Assembly (NCBI GenBank): GCA_963082715.1
Contig: OY720448.1
Span: 54,582,891 to 54,646,890 of the forward strand
Direction of reading: 5' to 3'
Length of the DNA: 64,000 nucleotides
DNA from: Harpalus rubripes
Taxonomy: Eukaryota > Arthropoda > Insecta > Coleoptera > Carabidae
Shown here: positions 1 through 11,250 of the stretch, in pieces
Position numbering within the stretch: position 1 is the stretch's first letter
Layout of the letters: each line of letters begins with the position of its first letter
Notes under the pieces: generated by a model
The model's input: only the letters and a program-made list of their open reading frames with translations
Databases searched by the model: none
Told to the model about the DNA's origin: nothing
Position numbers and translations under genes: made by a program

Positions 1-232
1 GTCGTTGGGCTATAATCTGCTTTTTCTGGAACAACTATTAGAATTTGCACATAAATTTGTTAACTTAGAAATCAAAATTAGTTATCACACTGTCTAGTTT
101 GACGTTAGTGAAAACACTTTTATAACTAAAACGTCTAAGCCGTGTCGGGTACAACATCGCCCGCTGCAACACTGGAGCTTGTACTGTGGAGAAGGAAACA
201 AAGAAAACGACCATCGGTCGTATCTGGCAACA

Positions 233-396
233 GTGCAGGCGTTTACCAGGCGTCACCTCACGGGCACTCATTTATGTGTGGAGAAAGCACCACAAGGGAA
301 ACTTTAGTGTCATTTAATTACGAAATATTTCTTTTTGGCATCGGTCGGGATCGAACCCGGTTCCCAGATTCGCGACCAAACACTCAAGCACGCGGC
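233..396 (-). mobile_element. tRNA-derived SINE, copy 1 (3' truncated)
   Basis: This is the head and middle of a SINE that recurs at 48043-48305 and 54922-55189. Read on the minus strand, 347-360 gives a Pol III B-box (GGTTCGATCCC), followed by the shared body containing the complement of TCACCTCACGGGCACTCAT. The distal (TTTA)n tail seen in the other copies is missing, so the copy is truncated on its 3' side. The short ORFs in this stretch are accidental. Confidence 0.85.
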
Positions 397-864
397 TTTT
401 TTACCATATTAAATTTGTATTTTATAATATTCGTGATGTTTGTAATTTCACACCATATAGAAACTAGTTTTTAGTAGTAATAAACAACGTTTTCTTGACC
501 GTTACAGCGATTTCATTAATAATTCTTATACAAAAAATTGACCACTGACTATGTCCGGCAACATTCAGAATTTCATTCTTTAGGTCTTTCTGAACTTAAA
601 TCATCAATCAGGATGAATCCACCGGTTTTTTTCAAACGGAATGTTTCTTGGCGCCCGGTCTATATAAGTATATCTGAGTGAACAATGTGGACTTAAAATT
701 CTGACGTCATCCGCAGCGGATCGGCGGCGGATTTCCCTCTACACAATTTAGAAAAGGACAACAATTTTTTAGAAAGGGCGAAGTTATATGCCATGGCCAA
801 GTCGATCAAATGCTCTCCCCTTCAGCACTTCTTCTCGTTGATCCTAGCATTTGTTTGTTATTTA
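397..864. other. AT-rich stretch, no gene seen
   Basis: No conserved coding, RNA or repeat signature was recognised. A TATATAAG string near 661 looks like a TATA box, but no ORF or transcript evidence follows it. Confidence 0.5.
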
Positions 865-1165
865 TAGTGTATTCCGAAATTAAACCACGGTAACCACTGA
901 AAATGGTTACGGTTTACTCGCGGTTACAATGTTACCGGCATCGGACTAGAAAAACGGACCAGCTAACAGCTAATCTCATTTTGACAAATTTAAAATAGTT
1001 AAAAGTTCATTTGTCATGCACCAAAATGTAACTGCACCACAACCGCCGATCTACCGCGATTAGCGTGGTTACAGATAAGTTACCAGCTTTCAGTAACCGC
1101 GTTCCGAAAACACAACCGGTTACTGAAAAAGCTTGGCTAGCTTGGTTCAATTTCGGAATATACTA
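865..1165. mobile_element. Inverted-repeat MITE
   Basis: The left end TAGTGTATTCCGAAATT and the reverse complement of the right end TAGTATATTCCGAAATT match over about 25 bp. The interior is rich in GGTTAC/GTAACC words that pair across the element. The flanks are TTA (862-864) and TTG (1166-1168), which may be a decayed TTA target duplication. No transposase sequence is present. The superfamily is uncertain. Confidence 0.7.
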
Positions 1166-1169
1166 TTGG

Positions 1170-2070
1170 TCACCAAACTTTGGTTACGTTATTTTGGGTA
1201 GTGCATGCTATTAATTATGGTCTTGTACTAAAGTGTAGTGATTCTTGGAATATGACTCAAAAACCAAGTTCACAAATATATAATGAGTTTAATACAAGAT
1301 GACATAACGGGGCCACGTTTGTGTTTAAAAACATTGAAGACCATTCCGTCTTACAGTTGAAAAGATGGTTAGAATGCCGAGGTTTGAAAAAAAGTGGAAA
1401 TGAACTCGTGGTGGATTACGTGATAAATGTCAAATTGTATGTAGAGCTAAATTTTGCTCACTAGATAACTATTTATAAAATACTTTTTTACTCACTAGAT
1501 GGCCACCGAATTTTCTTATTAGCTCTCTAGATTGTGTCCGAAAAATTTAAATTGTATAAGTCTCCATTCATTAGAATTTGAAAGCAATCGGCAAATTGAA
1601 AGTGCACTTTATTTGAAGCTCGGTTGTAGTATTTTTGCGATTAATGTTATTATAAAATTTGAAGAATATTAATTTTGTGTATATTTACTTTAAAACTTTG
1701 ATGCCCTTAACGTTGCATTATCATCTATGTTACACATTTCATCTATTCCAAATTGTTACTATTTTCAAGCCTTCCGCTATCATCTTTTTTTTAAAATTCG
1801 AAATCCATTGTCAAATAAATGAATACGGACAATAACCAAATAATACTTGTTTGAATTTATAATGCCACGCTAGATAAAAACGCGTACGTGTAATTGAAAA
1901 CTATTATAAACGTAGTTTCTTTGAAATTATTTTATTAAATTTCTTATTATCCATGAATATTTCGAATTATGGACCCCGACAATTATTCTAAACATATCTA
2001 CCTATTATATATTTTCAATATGGTTAAATAGATCAATTTATGTGACTGGATATATTAGCGAACTTCACTC
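1170..2070. other. AT-rich intergenic or intronic DNA
   Basis: No ORF, RNA gene or clear repeat boundary was found by eye. Confidence 0.5.
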
Positions 2071-2071
2071 T

Positions 2072-2188
2072 CAATCGATTATGGATTATTTTAGAGAAAA
2101 ATACTTCAAATAACAATAATAGAAAAAATAGTTATATACGTATCGATTATTTGAACTGTTTTTCTCGAAAATAATTCATAAACGATTG
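2072..2188. repeat. Imperfect palindrome of about 117 bp
   Basis: Arms at about 2072-2113 and 2148-2188 are inverted copies (CAATCGATTATGGATTATTT against CAATCGTTTATGAATTATTT), with only a few mismatches over about 42 bp. It is probably a small foldback MITE. No target duplication was recognised. Confidence 0.65.
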
Positions 2189-2189
2189 A

Positions 2190-3510
2190 TGGAGGAAAAA
2201 CAATCCTGGTCATCTGCTCGCGAAATACAACAACCTACGTACCTAATAGACAGGGACGTAACTAGGATTATTTTCTGGGTGCGCCAATGAAAAATCTGAT
2301 TGGGCCATACTTATATCATAAGAACAGTATTAGAATAAAAATGAATTACATATCACTATAATATATGGATTATAAATAGCAGTACACAATCGGTAAAACA
2401 AAATAAACAAAAATTACAAATTCTTCTAAGTAACAACTAAAATTTGAAAATAGAAATTGCACTAAAAATTCGAATTGTTAATGCAATAACTACTAATTTA
2501 AAGTTCTCGGAAATATATTTCATAAATATGTTATAAAACTAGTAGGACCATTATTGTTTTTATTTCAGTTTTACATTAATTTTCGTACAATTTTATTGTG
2601 TTGGGAAGTAAATGCTGCTAGCATATCAATCTGTGTAATGCTTAGCAAAAGTAAACATTTTCTATAAATAATTTTAGATGTGCGTTACATTTCATGTTTG
2701 CGAAATCCAGAATCAGTTTCCAGGAATCATTGTGTAAAATGCAGCGCCCATATTAATAAATACATACCATAATTTAACAATTTAAATATATTAAACTAAT
2801 CTTTATTGAAGTGACCTAATCGATTTCCAAATTTTGGTTTTAGATTCGAACCTTTAGTCATAATAATTCGTCCTTGCCTAGAGCAAAAATCATTTTTTTA
2901 TATAATTTAAATTTACTTCTTTGTTGATAAATAATGTAATAAGGAATTTTCAATTTACTATATTCCATATAAACTTTGTCGTAAACGCTAATTAAACATA
3001 TTTTAATTTTTGTAAAATAATTTCAGTTTTGTGAATTCATCAGAAATAATTGGTATTATATCTATTATTAGTCCAGGTTTTCTTGTACACTTCCATATTA
3101 CAAATATCTCTGGTTTGTCCAGTATGGTATCATCTGCCAAATTAATTAGCTACATATTAATCAACATTCATCTCAATTCTATAAGAAAATTCTAATCAAT
3201 TTCAATAGAAACAAATGTTACGTGTCATATTTTATTCAGTGTTTGCAATTATTATTGATTACTTGATATAGCAATGTTGCTAAGAAAGAGTAACATTACA
3301 ACAGGATAGGGGCGATTGTTTTAAAATAGTTACTTAAATTTTTTCTCCACGGACAAGACATACTACCCTTCTTATTTTTGGGAGTAGGATCACATACAAT
3401 TTAAAATGTTTATTCTGCAATATATACGTTTTACGTCCACACAAATTGTATTACACGTTCTAAAATTATTATCTCTTTTACAAAATAAACTAAATATCTT
3501 TAAAAAAATT
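2190..3510. other. AT-rich stretch with an old repeat remnant
   Basis: The string GGGACGTAACTAGG at about 2259-2272, with a GGTGCGCC word nearby, resembles a widespread class of insect dispersed repeats but is too short to classify. Nothing else was recognised. Confidence 0.4.
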
Positions 3511-4280
3511 GGGTGGGGGTCATACCAAAAAGAAAAAATGATGATTTTTCTTTCATAAATGAAAAATTTACCTAATATTATGCATATATACATCAAAAAT
3601 ATTTAATATTATTATACTTTTCATTCAAGATTTTCTTTATAAAGATTCTGAGTTTGGTTTTGTGACGTCACAGTTTTGTACACAAATACACGACAGTGAG
3701 GCACACCCGTACTCGTGCTTTTACTGTACATGAACAGATCTGTCACTTTTTTCTATCATAACCTTATACAACCAATATTTTGAAAGTAACGTCAACATCC
3801 TGGCAACATGTTATTTTTTAAAAAAAGTAAGTACAAATAACAAAATATGCTAAATAAAAATATAAATAAACACAATTTATGTTTGATTTAAATATTACAA
3901 TGGTTGTACAATATTGTTCTGCGTCGTCCTACGAGAATAACTCGTTGAGAAGTAAAAATAAAAATTTTGTTTGTATTCTTATGGCTCAAGATGTAAGGGA
4001 AAGATGGTATAAGGCAATAAATACTCCAGAAGTTTTGAAGACTACGTTTGGTTTCAAGAGTGGTTTCAAAATTCACATAAACGTCAAGAGTAGTTCCATT
4101 TTTGCTCGGTAGATGTCACTACGGCCGCAAAACTGTTACGTCATTCGAAATTTTGTATAAACTTTAAAAAATTATTACTGTAAAACTAGAAACTTATGTG
4201 TCATAAAATATATATTTTCGTAAGTAGTTTCAAGTGTACTTTCAGAAAATAAATAAATTGGAAAATGTGGTATGACCCCA
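3511..4280. mobile_element. Degenerate long-TIR element with THAP-like ORF
   Basis: Inverted pairs are nested at both ends: GGGGTCATACCA (about 3515-3526) against its complement at about 4268-4280, and TGACGTCACAGTTTTG (about 3663-3679) against CAAAACTGTTACGTCA (about 4127-4143). Between them lies a short ORF with THAP-like residues. The TGACGTCA-type inner arm recalls the element at 23716-26175. The arms are diverged, so the boundaries are approximate. Superfamily assignment (P-like or another THAP-bearing transposon) is inference. Confidence 0.5.
3879..4112 (+). pseudogene. THAP-like zinc-finger fragment
   Basis: This 77-residue ORF contains a cysteine-serine start (CSASSYENNS) followed by a VRERWYKAINTPE segment. 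THAP domains have a CxxxxC start and then an F..R..W..AI block, so the pattern fits the first half of a THAP domain. The second CxxH pair and the diagnostic WK are not seen. Its place between inverted repeats supports a transposon origin. It could equally be a chance ORF. Confidence 0.3.
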
Positions 4281-4460
4281 TTCGTATATAACGAACTATA
4301 TTTTAATCAATTTTTCGTTTGTAACGAACTTTCGGATCATGTGCAAAGTGCAACGTTTCTATCTTGTATATATTTCGTTTACCGATTATTATTGATCATT
4401 GTATAGGCCATTACTTCATTTATACTTGTATAACATATAGGTAAAGTAAAATTTTTGAAA

Positions 4461-5079
4461 GATGTTCATTCAAGGTTAGTAATGTGGCAATTGAAAGTTT
4501 CATATTGAAAGTTTCAATTGAAAAATTCAAAAATGAAAGTTTCAAACTTAAGTTTCATAAAAGTTTCATAAGCTACTCTGCGCATGCGCCGCCCAACTCT
4601 CTGCAATAAACTTGCGCACTTATCTACGTGCAAGTTATGTTTGTTTAATCTACATGCTGGAACTTATATATTTTTCGAATATAAAATTCAGGATTCAGTA
4701 CAGTTCAAGGATTGTGAAAATTAAAGGTAGAATTTGGCGATATTTCAATGAAATAAATACAAAAGACAAGATACTTTCTACTTTAAATAGTTTAATACTT
4801 TTTTTTTAAAATTGTATTACATTTGTTTTGAAGCTTTTATTTTTCTTATTTATTTTCAATGTAGTTAATTTGAAATCCAAATATTTCAAATTCAACTGAC
4901 AAATGTTGTTTCTTAAAATTTAAAAAATTAAACATTCATTGAAAGTTTCACTGAAATTTTTCTATGAAACTTTCATTGAAATTCATAGTGAAACATTATG
5001 TGACACTTTCAATAAAATTTTCAGTGAAACTTTCAAAATATAAGTTTCCTAAATTTGCACGTAACTATTCAAGATCATC
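4461..5079. mobile_element. Foldback element with tandem-repeat arms
   Basis: Both arms consist of repeated TGAAAGTTTCA-like words (4485-4580 and about 4935-5040) in inverted orientation. The outer ends GATGTTCATTCAAGG and GATGATCTTGAATAG (reverse strand) correspond. The central 300 bp has a GC-richer patch (CTGCGCATGCGCC) and an accidental 65-codon ORF. There is no transposase. The architecture is the same as the element at 6427-6930, but the repeat word differs. Confidence 0.65.
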
Positions 5080-5625
5080 TACGAATTGTATGAATAAAGA
5101 TTTTGTTCTGTCAAATTCAGTAGTGTCGTTTTCTTAGTTTTTATGAGGGTGAGGGTACATAAGATACTACTGTTATTTTATTATTATAAAAATATATGTT
5201 ACAGTAAAAGCATTCAAAATTCAAAACTAAGTCAACTGGTAAGTTTATTAGCAAATTTAAAACCAAATATGGGAAAAATAAGATATTGACCCGGTCTCAG
5301 TGATAATTAATAACGTTATTCGTAGGTACTGTTATGAATTAATAAATAAACTGTCACAGCGAAAGTATTGTCAACAAAGAGCATCGTATTAAAATGGAAT
5401 GTCCTAAACTTAGTCGAAACAATATAAATTTTTGAAAGACAAGTGTGTTAAATCCACCCTTATCGCACACGCTTCTTGTGAGAGAGATAAATATATGCCA
5501 ATTTGTTAATTCGTTCAAAAATTTTACTGTACCTACTATATTATACATATTTATGCCTATTGTTAATTTTTTTACCCAAATATTCAATAAATGACAAATT
5601 TATAACTTGTTCTGTTATTACGATC
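5080..5625. other. AT-rich stretch, no gene seen
   Basis: One 77-codon minus-strand ORF (5354-5587) has no recognisable domain and an AT-driven composition. I treat it as accidental. Confidence 0.5.
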
Positions 5626-5688
5626 CTCGGCTATAACGAAATATTTTTGATGGTAGGTAGCGGTTCGTTATAAGCGGACACTACTGTA
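5626..5688. repeat. pogo-like transposon end fragment
   Basis: On the minus strand the segment begins TACAGTAGTGTCCGCTTATA, the CAGT...TCCGCTTATAACG type of terminus found in pogo/Tigger-like elements. An inverted TAACGAA/TTCGTTA pair sits inside. Only about 63 bp remain. Confidence 0.45.
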
Positions 5689-5858
5689 TATTTATTACTA
5701 ATTTAATACTAATATACGGATTTTTTAGTGACAATAAATATTATAATTAACAATAGGAACTGAGCACTGATTTGTTTCAATGTATCACCGATTCGGTCAT
5801 TTCGAATACAGTACTATTAATGATTAGGTTAGTATGATTTCGTTATGTTACTGTCGTC

Positions 5859-6088
5859 GGTTTTTGCCAATTAGGTACTCGTTATTCAATATTCCACCGG
5901 TTTAAATTATAGTTGTTAAAATGTCATTCAGTCCAAGTTGTCATGTCAAAATTCAGAATTAAATATTTCAAATTTTACCTAATCGGTTTTTGTCAATTAT
6001 TCGTTATTCAATATTCCACCGGTTTAAATTATAGTTGTTAAAAATCTCTTCAAAATTCAGAATTAAATGTGACAAATTTTACCTAATC
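5859..6088. repeat. Two-copy tandem duplication
   Basis: Unit A (5859-5984) and unit B (5985-6088) share GTTATTCAATATTCCACCGG, the following TTTAAATTATAGTTGTTAAAA, and the terminal TTTTACCTAATC. Unit B lacks about 22 bp internally. No function is apparent. Confidence 0.85.
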
Positions 6089-6426
6089 ATGTTCAGCATT
6101 TAATGTTATCAACAATTACTTTGCATGTACATATTCATTTTAATGTTGGACATTTCTTATAGTTTATAAACAAAAAGCTTATTAGCAACATATCTGTGGA
6201 ATTGGAATGGTGAATGGATCAGATTTCAATTGTGGAACTTTATTTATGATTTTGGATATTTATGATAGTGTACCGTCAATCATTAAATTGTGTTAATATT
6301 GATCATTATAATACGACAATTAAATTTGTATTTAAATAAAACTCTACTTCATAACAGTAAGACAATATATTTTTTTAGATAATTTGACTTATTTTTGTTT
6401 AGATTAATTCTCTTTGGACATATTTC

Positions 6427-6930
6427 TACGAAAGCTTAGAAGGGCCACAGAAAAAAATAATTTATTCTTGAAATTTCACCTTTTCAAAAAGTTGAAATTT
6501 CAACTTATTTCTTGAAATTTCACCTTTTCAAAAAGTTGAAATTTAAACTTTTTTTTGAAATTTCACTTTTTCAAAAAGTTGGAATTTTAACTTTTTCTTG
6601 AAATTTCTGCTTTTCAAGAAGTTGAAATTTCAAGGTTTTTTATAGCAGAATATTATACATCTATGTGGAGATCAACCCGACCTAGCCTAACCTAACGTGC
6701 ACACACCACACAGTTTCATTCACAGACAATGTACGAGATTTCAAACAGTATAATGACCCCTTCACTTGAAAAGGTGAAATTTAAAAAAGAAGTTGAAATT
6801 TCAACTTTTTGAAAAGGTGAAATTTCAAGAAAAAAGTTGAAATTTCAACTTTTTGAAAAGGTGAAATATCAAGAAAAACGTTGAATTTTCGAGAATAAAT
6901 TATTTTTCTGTGGCCCCTCTAAGCTTTTGT
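6427..6930. mobile_element. Foldback/MITE, 504 bp, 7-bp TSD
   Basis: The ends TACGAAAGCTTAGA and GCTTTTGT are inverted, followed inward by GGGCCACAGAAAAA on both sides. The arms (about 6455-6630 and 6764-6895) are tandem copies of a roughly 44-bp unit built from GAAATTTCACCTTTTC and AAAGTTGAAATTTC. The element is flanked by an identical ATATTTC at 6420-6426 and 6931-6937. A 7-bp TSD does not settle the superfamily. The centre contains CCTAACCTAAC. No coding sequence is present. Confidence 0.9.
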
Positions 6931-7493
6931 ATATTTCACTTAAATTACAAAAGAAACTATTTTTTTGGGATACAGTTTTAAAATTAACAGTCGTTTCATT
7001 TTTTTATTACACTTATTCAAAACACATTAGTCACAAATTTCGAATTGAGGGGGGATACTCCACTGTTTGAAATTGATAGATAAATGTCAAGTCAAGGTCG
7101 TAAAGATATACATACCTAACTAGTCTCAAAAACAAGTAAACGTTTCACTAAAAATTTTATTGAAAATTAGTATTTATAGTTGTATTTTGTACATTGGATA
7201 TGTTAATTCCAGAAGGTCTAAAGCAACTTGATCAATGATCAAAAACGCACGCACCAAAAATGCAAAAGCAAAACTGACAGTAATTGGTATTCGTTTTTTA
7301 TTAAATTTTTCTGTCATCTTAGAATCGAGTGAAGCGCACTACATGATACTTTAATTATTAAATTTAAAATTAATTTTTATTATAATCAAAGATTTCAGAA
7401 AAAAATTAATACGTGACTCGTCAATAAAATGTCTGTAAGTACTTGAATAACTATTAATTTAAATATACACCTGACCGGCACGGTATTAAGAAC

Positions 7494-7535
7494 TGACATG
7501 TCCGATGGCGGCAGCACCATCGGACCTGTCAACTG
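7494..7535. repeat. Short GC-rich hairpin
   Basis: TCCGATGG and CCATCGGA flank a 7-nt loop, and outer CTGACA/TGTCAACTG pairing extends the stem to about 16 bp. It could be a small MITE core. No terminator or RNA gene role is implied. Confidence 0.5.
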
Positions 7536-7720
7536 ATTTTGAAATGGTACTCGCAGAGTTGTGACATGAAAACCAGCAACAAGAGCAATATTTCTATTGA
7601 AATGAGGCTTCGTATAACCGTATAACAGAACATTTTAGATTTCTATAAGCAACTGCTATATCTAGATGGATTATACAAGATACTTTATAATGTATTTATA
7701 ATTTTTATAACAATCGAAAT

Positions 7721-8087
7721 AATAGGGTATTCTCTCATATTTTTTTATTTATTTTTCTTAAAGAACAGTTATATCTAAAAGCGAGATATTAATTTTTAAA
7801 ATTTGATTTTATTGTGTCACGTGATAGTGACGTACTAGTTGTACAGTACCAGCTGCTTGCTATCAATGGTTCATTCGGCCTCTTATTACATTCGAACATG
7901 GAGTAGGGATTTCAACTGGTCTCCCATTGGCAGGTCATCTAGTACATCAGCAAAATTTAAATGCTTTATATCTTTTGTAACAATCAATTTATAATATTAT
8001 TTTTTGTTTTTTCCCTGTTGTTTACCTATCAACACTAATATTTTTAATTAATTTTTAATATTGGTAGTCCTCATAGAATACCCTATT
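7721..8087. mobile_element. Inverted-repeat MITE (AATAGGGTATTC ends)
   Basis: AATAGGGTATTC at 7721 is answered by GAATACCCTATT ending at 8087, with weaker pairing further inward. The interior holds a GC-richer 100-bp segment around 7830-7960 and no ORF. No clear TSD was seen. Confidence 0.6.
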
Positions 8088-8089
8088 GT

Positions 8090-9686
8090 TGATTGCGGGA
8101 GAGCGATTTACATATGCGCTGCGCTAAGCACATAATATTATGTGGAGTACGGTACAATGTAGGTAATATTTGCAATCCAATGCAATTACTGTGAAGCCAC
8201 ATGAAATCAATGTACAATTAAAGGGTTATTCAGAAAAGACGAACAAAGTGCAAAATGTAAACATATTTCAGCAATTCTATTTTACTGTGGAAGGCGGTAT
8301 AATTTTTATATATTAGATATTATTTAAAAGAACGATCAAGGTAAATTTTACTATATTTAGTATGTATTTTCTCATTGTAGCTCTTTGGAATACAATTTAA
8401 TTTAAGTTATAGTCACAAAATTTGAACTTTGATTTTTTTACTCATTAGATAATATGTAATCGGATTTAAAACGACGAGAACAAACTTTCATGTTTTTTGT
8501 CATTACCTTTGCACTGCAAATAGCATATTTCCATGCTTTTCATCGTTCCATGCACATTTGAACATCTGCTCTAGATGTAATTTTAACAGTATTTTGACTA
8601 TGTTTAGGAAAATTATATAATCCAATGCCTGTGTTTTGATTAGATTTTGAGTAGCATCCGAATATACAAGAATTTGTTTGAGTTTTTCCCATTTTTAAAT
8701 CACTAGCAGTTCAAGGTTCAAACACACGACATAAACAGTCCTAATTCAGAAAGTTCATATTTTCCCCACAAGAGGTCATGTCGCATGTCGCAGCTTGTCA
8801 GTTGTCAATACGGTCATTTCATTATTATTGCTGTGAATTAACGAAGAGATCCTGGTACTGGTATTCACTTCTCATTACATCTTAAAAATATTTATATAAT
8901 TTACTCCAATATTCACATTATTTATCTATCATAACGGATAACGGAATAATGCAATTGATACATTGTATACTTATCGTGAATATTAGGTTTGTTTCTTTCA
9001 GTCCCTGGTTTTAGTATTTATTTGTCATTTTATGTAGTTAGAAATGTAACTAAGCGTAGACTGTGTCTTCCATAGTTTTGTACTTGAAGATGAAAGAAGT
9101 CAACGTTGCATCACTAACAAATACATGGTATCACGAAGTACGGGGAATTAATCCTTTGTATGAGTATCCTAATTAAAAATAATTTATAATTATACAATAT
9201 AACAGAGATAACAACAATTTTCCGAAAGAAATATTAATGGAATTGGAAACAGGTATTGTACTGGCCACAACAGATTTTTATTCATAACAATGATTTTTAA
9301 ACTTTGATAACTTGGGCAATACTTTCTAACAATTAATTTATACATAGGTACCACAAATAGTATATTATTCAACAAGCGTGAAACGATAGCTGTAAATCAG
9401 GTGGGCAAAGCTTGCATCACGAGCCGCAGCCGAGTGATGAAATATGTCTGAGTTACACGTAAATAGAATACTATTTTTTATCTATGACGTTTCAATAACA
9501 ATTTTCTGTATGGATAAATTCACCAATTTTGACATTTCAAAACAAATATGATGACAAAATAATTTAAAATTATACAGGGTGATCGGCGTAAGTCCGGCAC
9601 CAAGAATATTTCGTTTCTTTTGAAAAGTACAAAAAATTGGTAATAAGCCAAGTTTATTTAGAGGAAGGGACCATTAGATGATTGTA
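8090..9686. other. AT-rich stretch with dispersed repeat scraps
   Basis: Around 9250-9290, a stretch containing GGCCACAACAGATTTTTATT resembles part of 29840-29882. At 9418-9440 a CGAGCCGCAGCCGAGTG word resembles palindrome cores elsewhere in the window. No gene is supported. Confidence 0.4.
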
Positions 9687-10795
9687 GTAAGAATTTTGTA
9701 TCACTTCCGGTTTTAGCGGAAGTGAGTACAACTTTAAATCCAGCATAGAGAATTTGTATTTTTATTTTTTCAGAATGTACATAAAGTTACCTTCACAACG
9801 ATACCAAAGTAGCATAGTTTTAATTAGACCATTTTAAAATGGCGACCATTTATTTTATTAATAAAATTCCATGCAAAATATAACAGCAAGTTATGAAAAC
9901 AATTTTATTACCTTAAAAAATAGTATATTATGTTATTAGGAGTAGAAAGCGGTCTTTTTGTGTTGAACCCAGCTATTGCGGCCGAGGCGCTAGCCGAGGC
10001 TAGGCAAGCTGGGTAAAACACAAAAAGGGCGTTCTACTCCGAATGACATATACTATTTTTTCTTCAAGTGTTTCAAATAATTTTTTGACATTTTTTTGGA
10101 ATTTTTTAATTGTAGAGTTTGCAATTTCTGCCAAAGCAGGCTGTGTACACTACAAAACAAAAACAACACAACTGTCAAATAACAATTTTCAATATAATAT
10201 GTGTTGCTGTGACAACTGCCGCCGCCAGCGGTGAACTAAAACACTAACATTTTTTTACTAGTACAACAATAACAACATTTTTGTACTAGTAAGACAATGA
10301 ACATCTTCTACAGTGTGTGTACAGGAGCATAATATTATTATTATAATACGCTTGAAGAAAAAGAAAATTATTTACCTACATTATTTTTGTTATTTATGAC
10401 AATAACAATAATTTTCATGTTATTCTGGCCCAAGTGCGTTACACAAATGAAGAAATATGGTTGATATAGTGTTAATATTCGGAGATAGTTAAATAAATTC
10501 TATTACAGCCCTTCAACTTTGTGGAGAGAGGTATCCTCACTTTTCTATGGTTTTAAGTTAATAAAATTGTTTTCATACCTTGCTATATTTTAATTTGTAT
10601 GGAATTTTATTTATACACATTTTGAAAATAAATGGTCCCCATTTTGAAACGGACCAAGTAAAACTATGGCATTTTGGTATCGTTGTAAAGGTAATTCTAT
10701 GAAAATTCCGAAAAAATATTAAATACTGATTCCCTGTGCTAGATTAAAAGTTGTGCCCACTTCCGCTAAAACCGGGAGTAATACAAAATTCTTAC
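9687..10795. mobile_element. Foldback element with long diverged arms
   Basis: The left arm (about 9687-9911) and the right arm (about 10555-10795) are inverted copies. Landmarks are GTAAGAATTTTGTAT, CACTTCCGGTTTTAGCGG and AACAATTTTATTA. A separate compact hairpin (9915-10061) is inserted next to the left arm. The accidental ORF at 10043-10234 is not a gene. Confidence 0.7.
9915..10061. mobile_element. Nested hairpin MITE, 147 bp
   Basis: Arms of about 55 bp (AAAAAATAGTATAT ... GGAGTAGAAAGC ... TTTTTGTGTT) pair with their inverted copy across a GC-rich loop that contains GCCGAGGCGCTAGCCGAGGC. The hairpin lies entirely within the 9687-10795 element. Confidence 0.75.
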
Positions 10796-10917
10796 AAAAA
10801 ACTGAGTTATCTTTAGTTGATGTATGCACGTATTTTATTATCTATGGTATTTTTTGACGACATTTTCATCCTTACACTTTTGATTTTGTAATGTAATCTT
10901 ATTCCTCATCTGTACTT

Positions 10918-10985
10918 TAACTATCCCTGATGATGAATCAATTTGGAATCGAAACGTAGGGAGTTTAATTGAAATATTATTTAAT
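10918..10985 (+). repeat. CTGATGATG...CGAAACGT repeat motif
   Basis: CCTGATGATGAATCAATTTG, followed by GAATCGAAACGT, has the CTGATGA ... GAAAC spacing common in Penelope-associated hammerhead-like sequences. Here the intervening stem is weak, so I do not call a ribozyme. It lies about 100 bp before the clearer copies. Confidence 0.35.
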
Positions 10986-11085
10986 AAACACTGTTTACCA
11001 CGACTGCAGCTCCAATTTTTCTAATCATCCCTACAATTAAAACTATTATGATTACCCCTTAACCTTAAAATTAATTTTAACAAAA

Positions 11086-11128
11086 ACTAAATACGTATTT
11101 CGAGAACTAAGTTCTCATCATCAGTAGT
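11086..11128 (-). ncRNA. Hammerhead-ribozyme-like motif 1
   Basis: On the minus strand: stem I strand ACTA, core CTGATGA, an extra T, stem II GAGAAC-TTA-GTTCTC (6 bp), core GAA, stem III ATAC/GTAT (palindromic, no loop), H17 = T, then stem I strand TAGT pairing perfectly with ACTA. All invariant core positions are present. The bulged T after CTGATGA and the loopless stem III are departures. In known short-stem-III hammerheads, dimers are the active form, which suits the tandem arrangement. Confidence 0.5.
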
Positions 11129-11207
11129 ACAATAAGTGAAAGTTAAACAGAGTAGTCAAGATTACGCAACATGTCAACTATGTCAGAGGTCCTAACAACT
11201 CTCGAAA

Positions 11208-11250
11208 ACTAAATACGTATTTCGAGAACTAAGTTCTCATCATCAGTAGT
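11208..11250 (-). ncRNA. Hammerhead-ribozyme-like motif 2
   Basis: This is an identical core to motif 1, 122 bp away in the second tandem unit: stem I TAGT/ACTA, stem II GAGAAC/GTTCTC, palindromic ATACGTAT stem III, and the same extra T. Having two identical motifs in tandem would allow dimeric folding and release of a 122-nt monomer. That is inference only. Confidence 0.5.

Noticed and set aside
655..690. TATATAAG as a core promoter
   Set aside because: No downstream coding or transcript signal; such strings are expected by chance in AT-rich DNA.
10918..10985. A fourth hammerhead ribozyme
   Set aside because: Core words are present but stem II does not pair convincingly.
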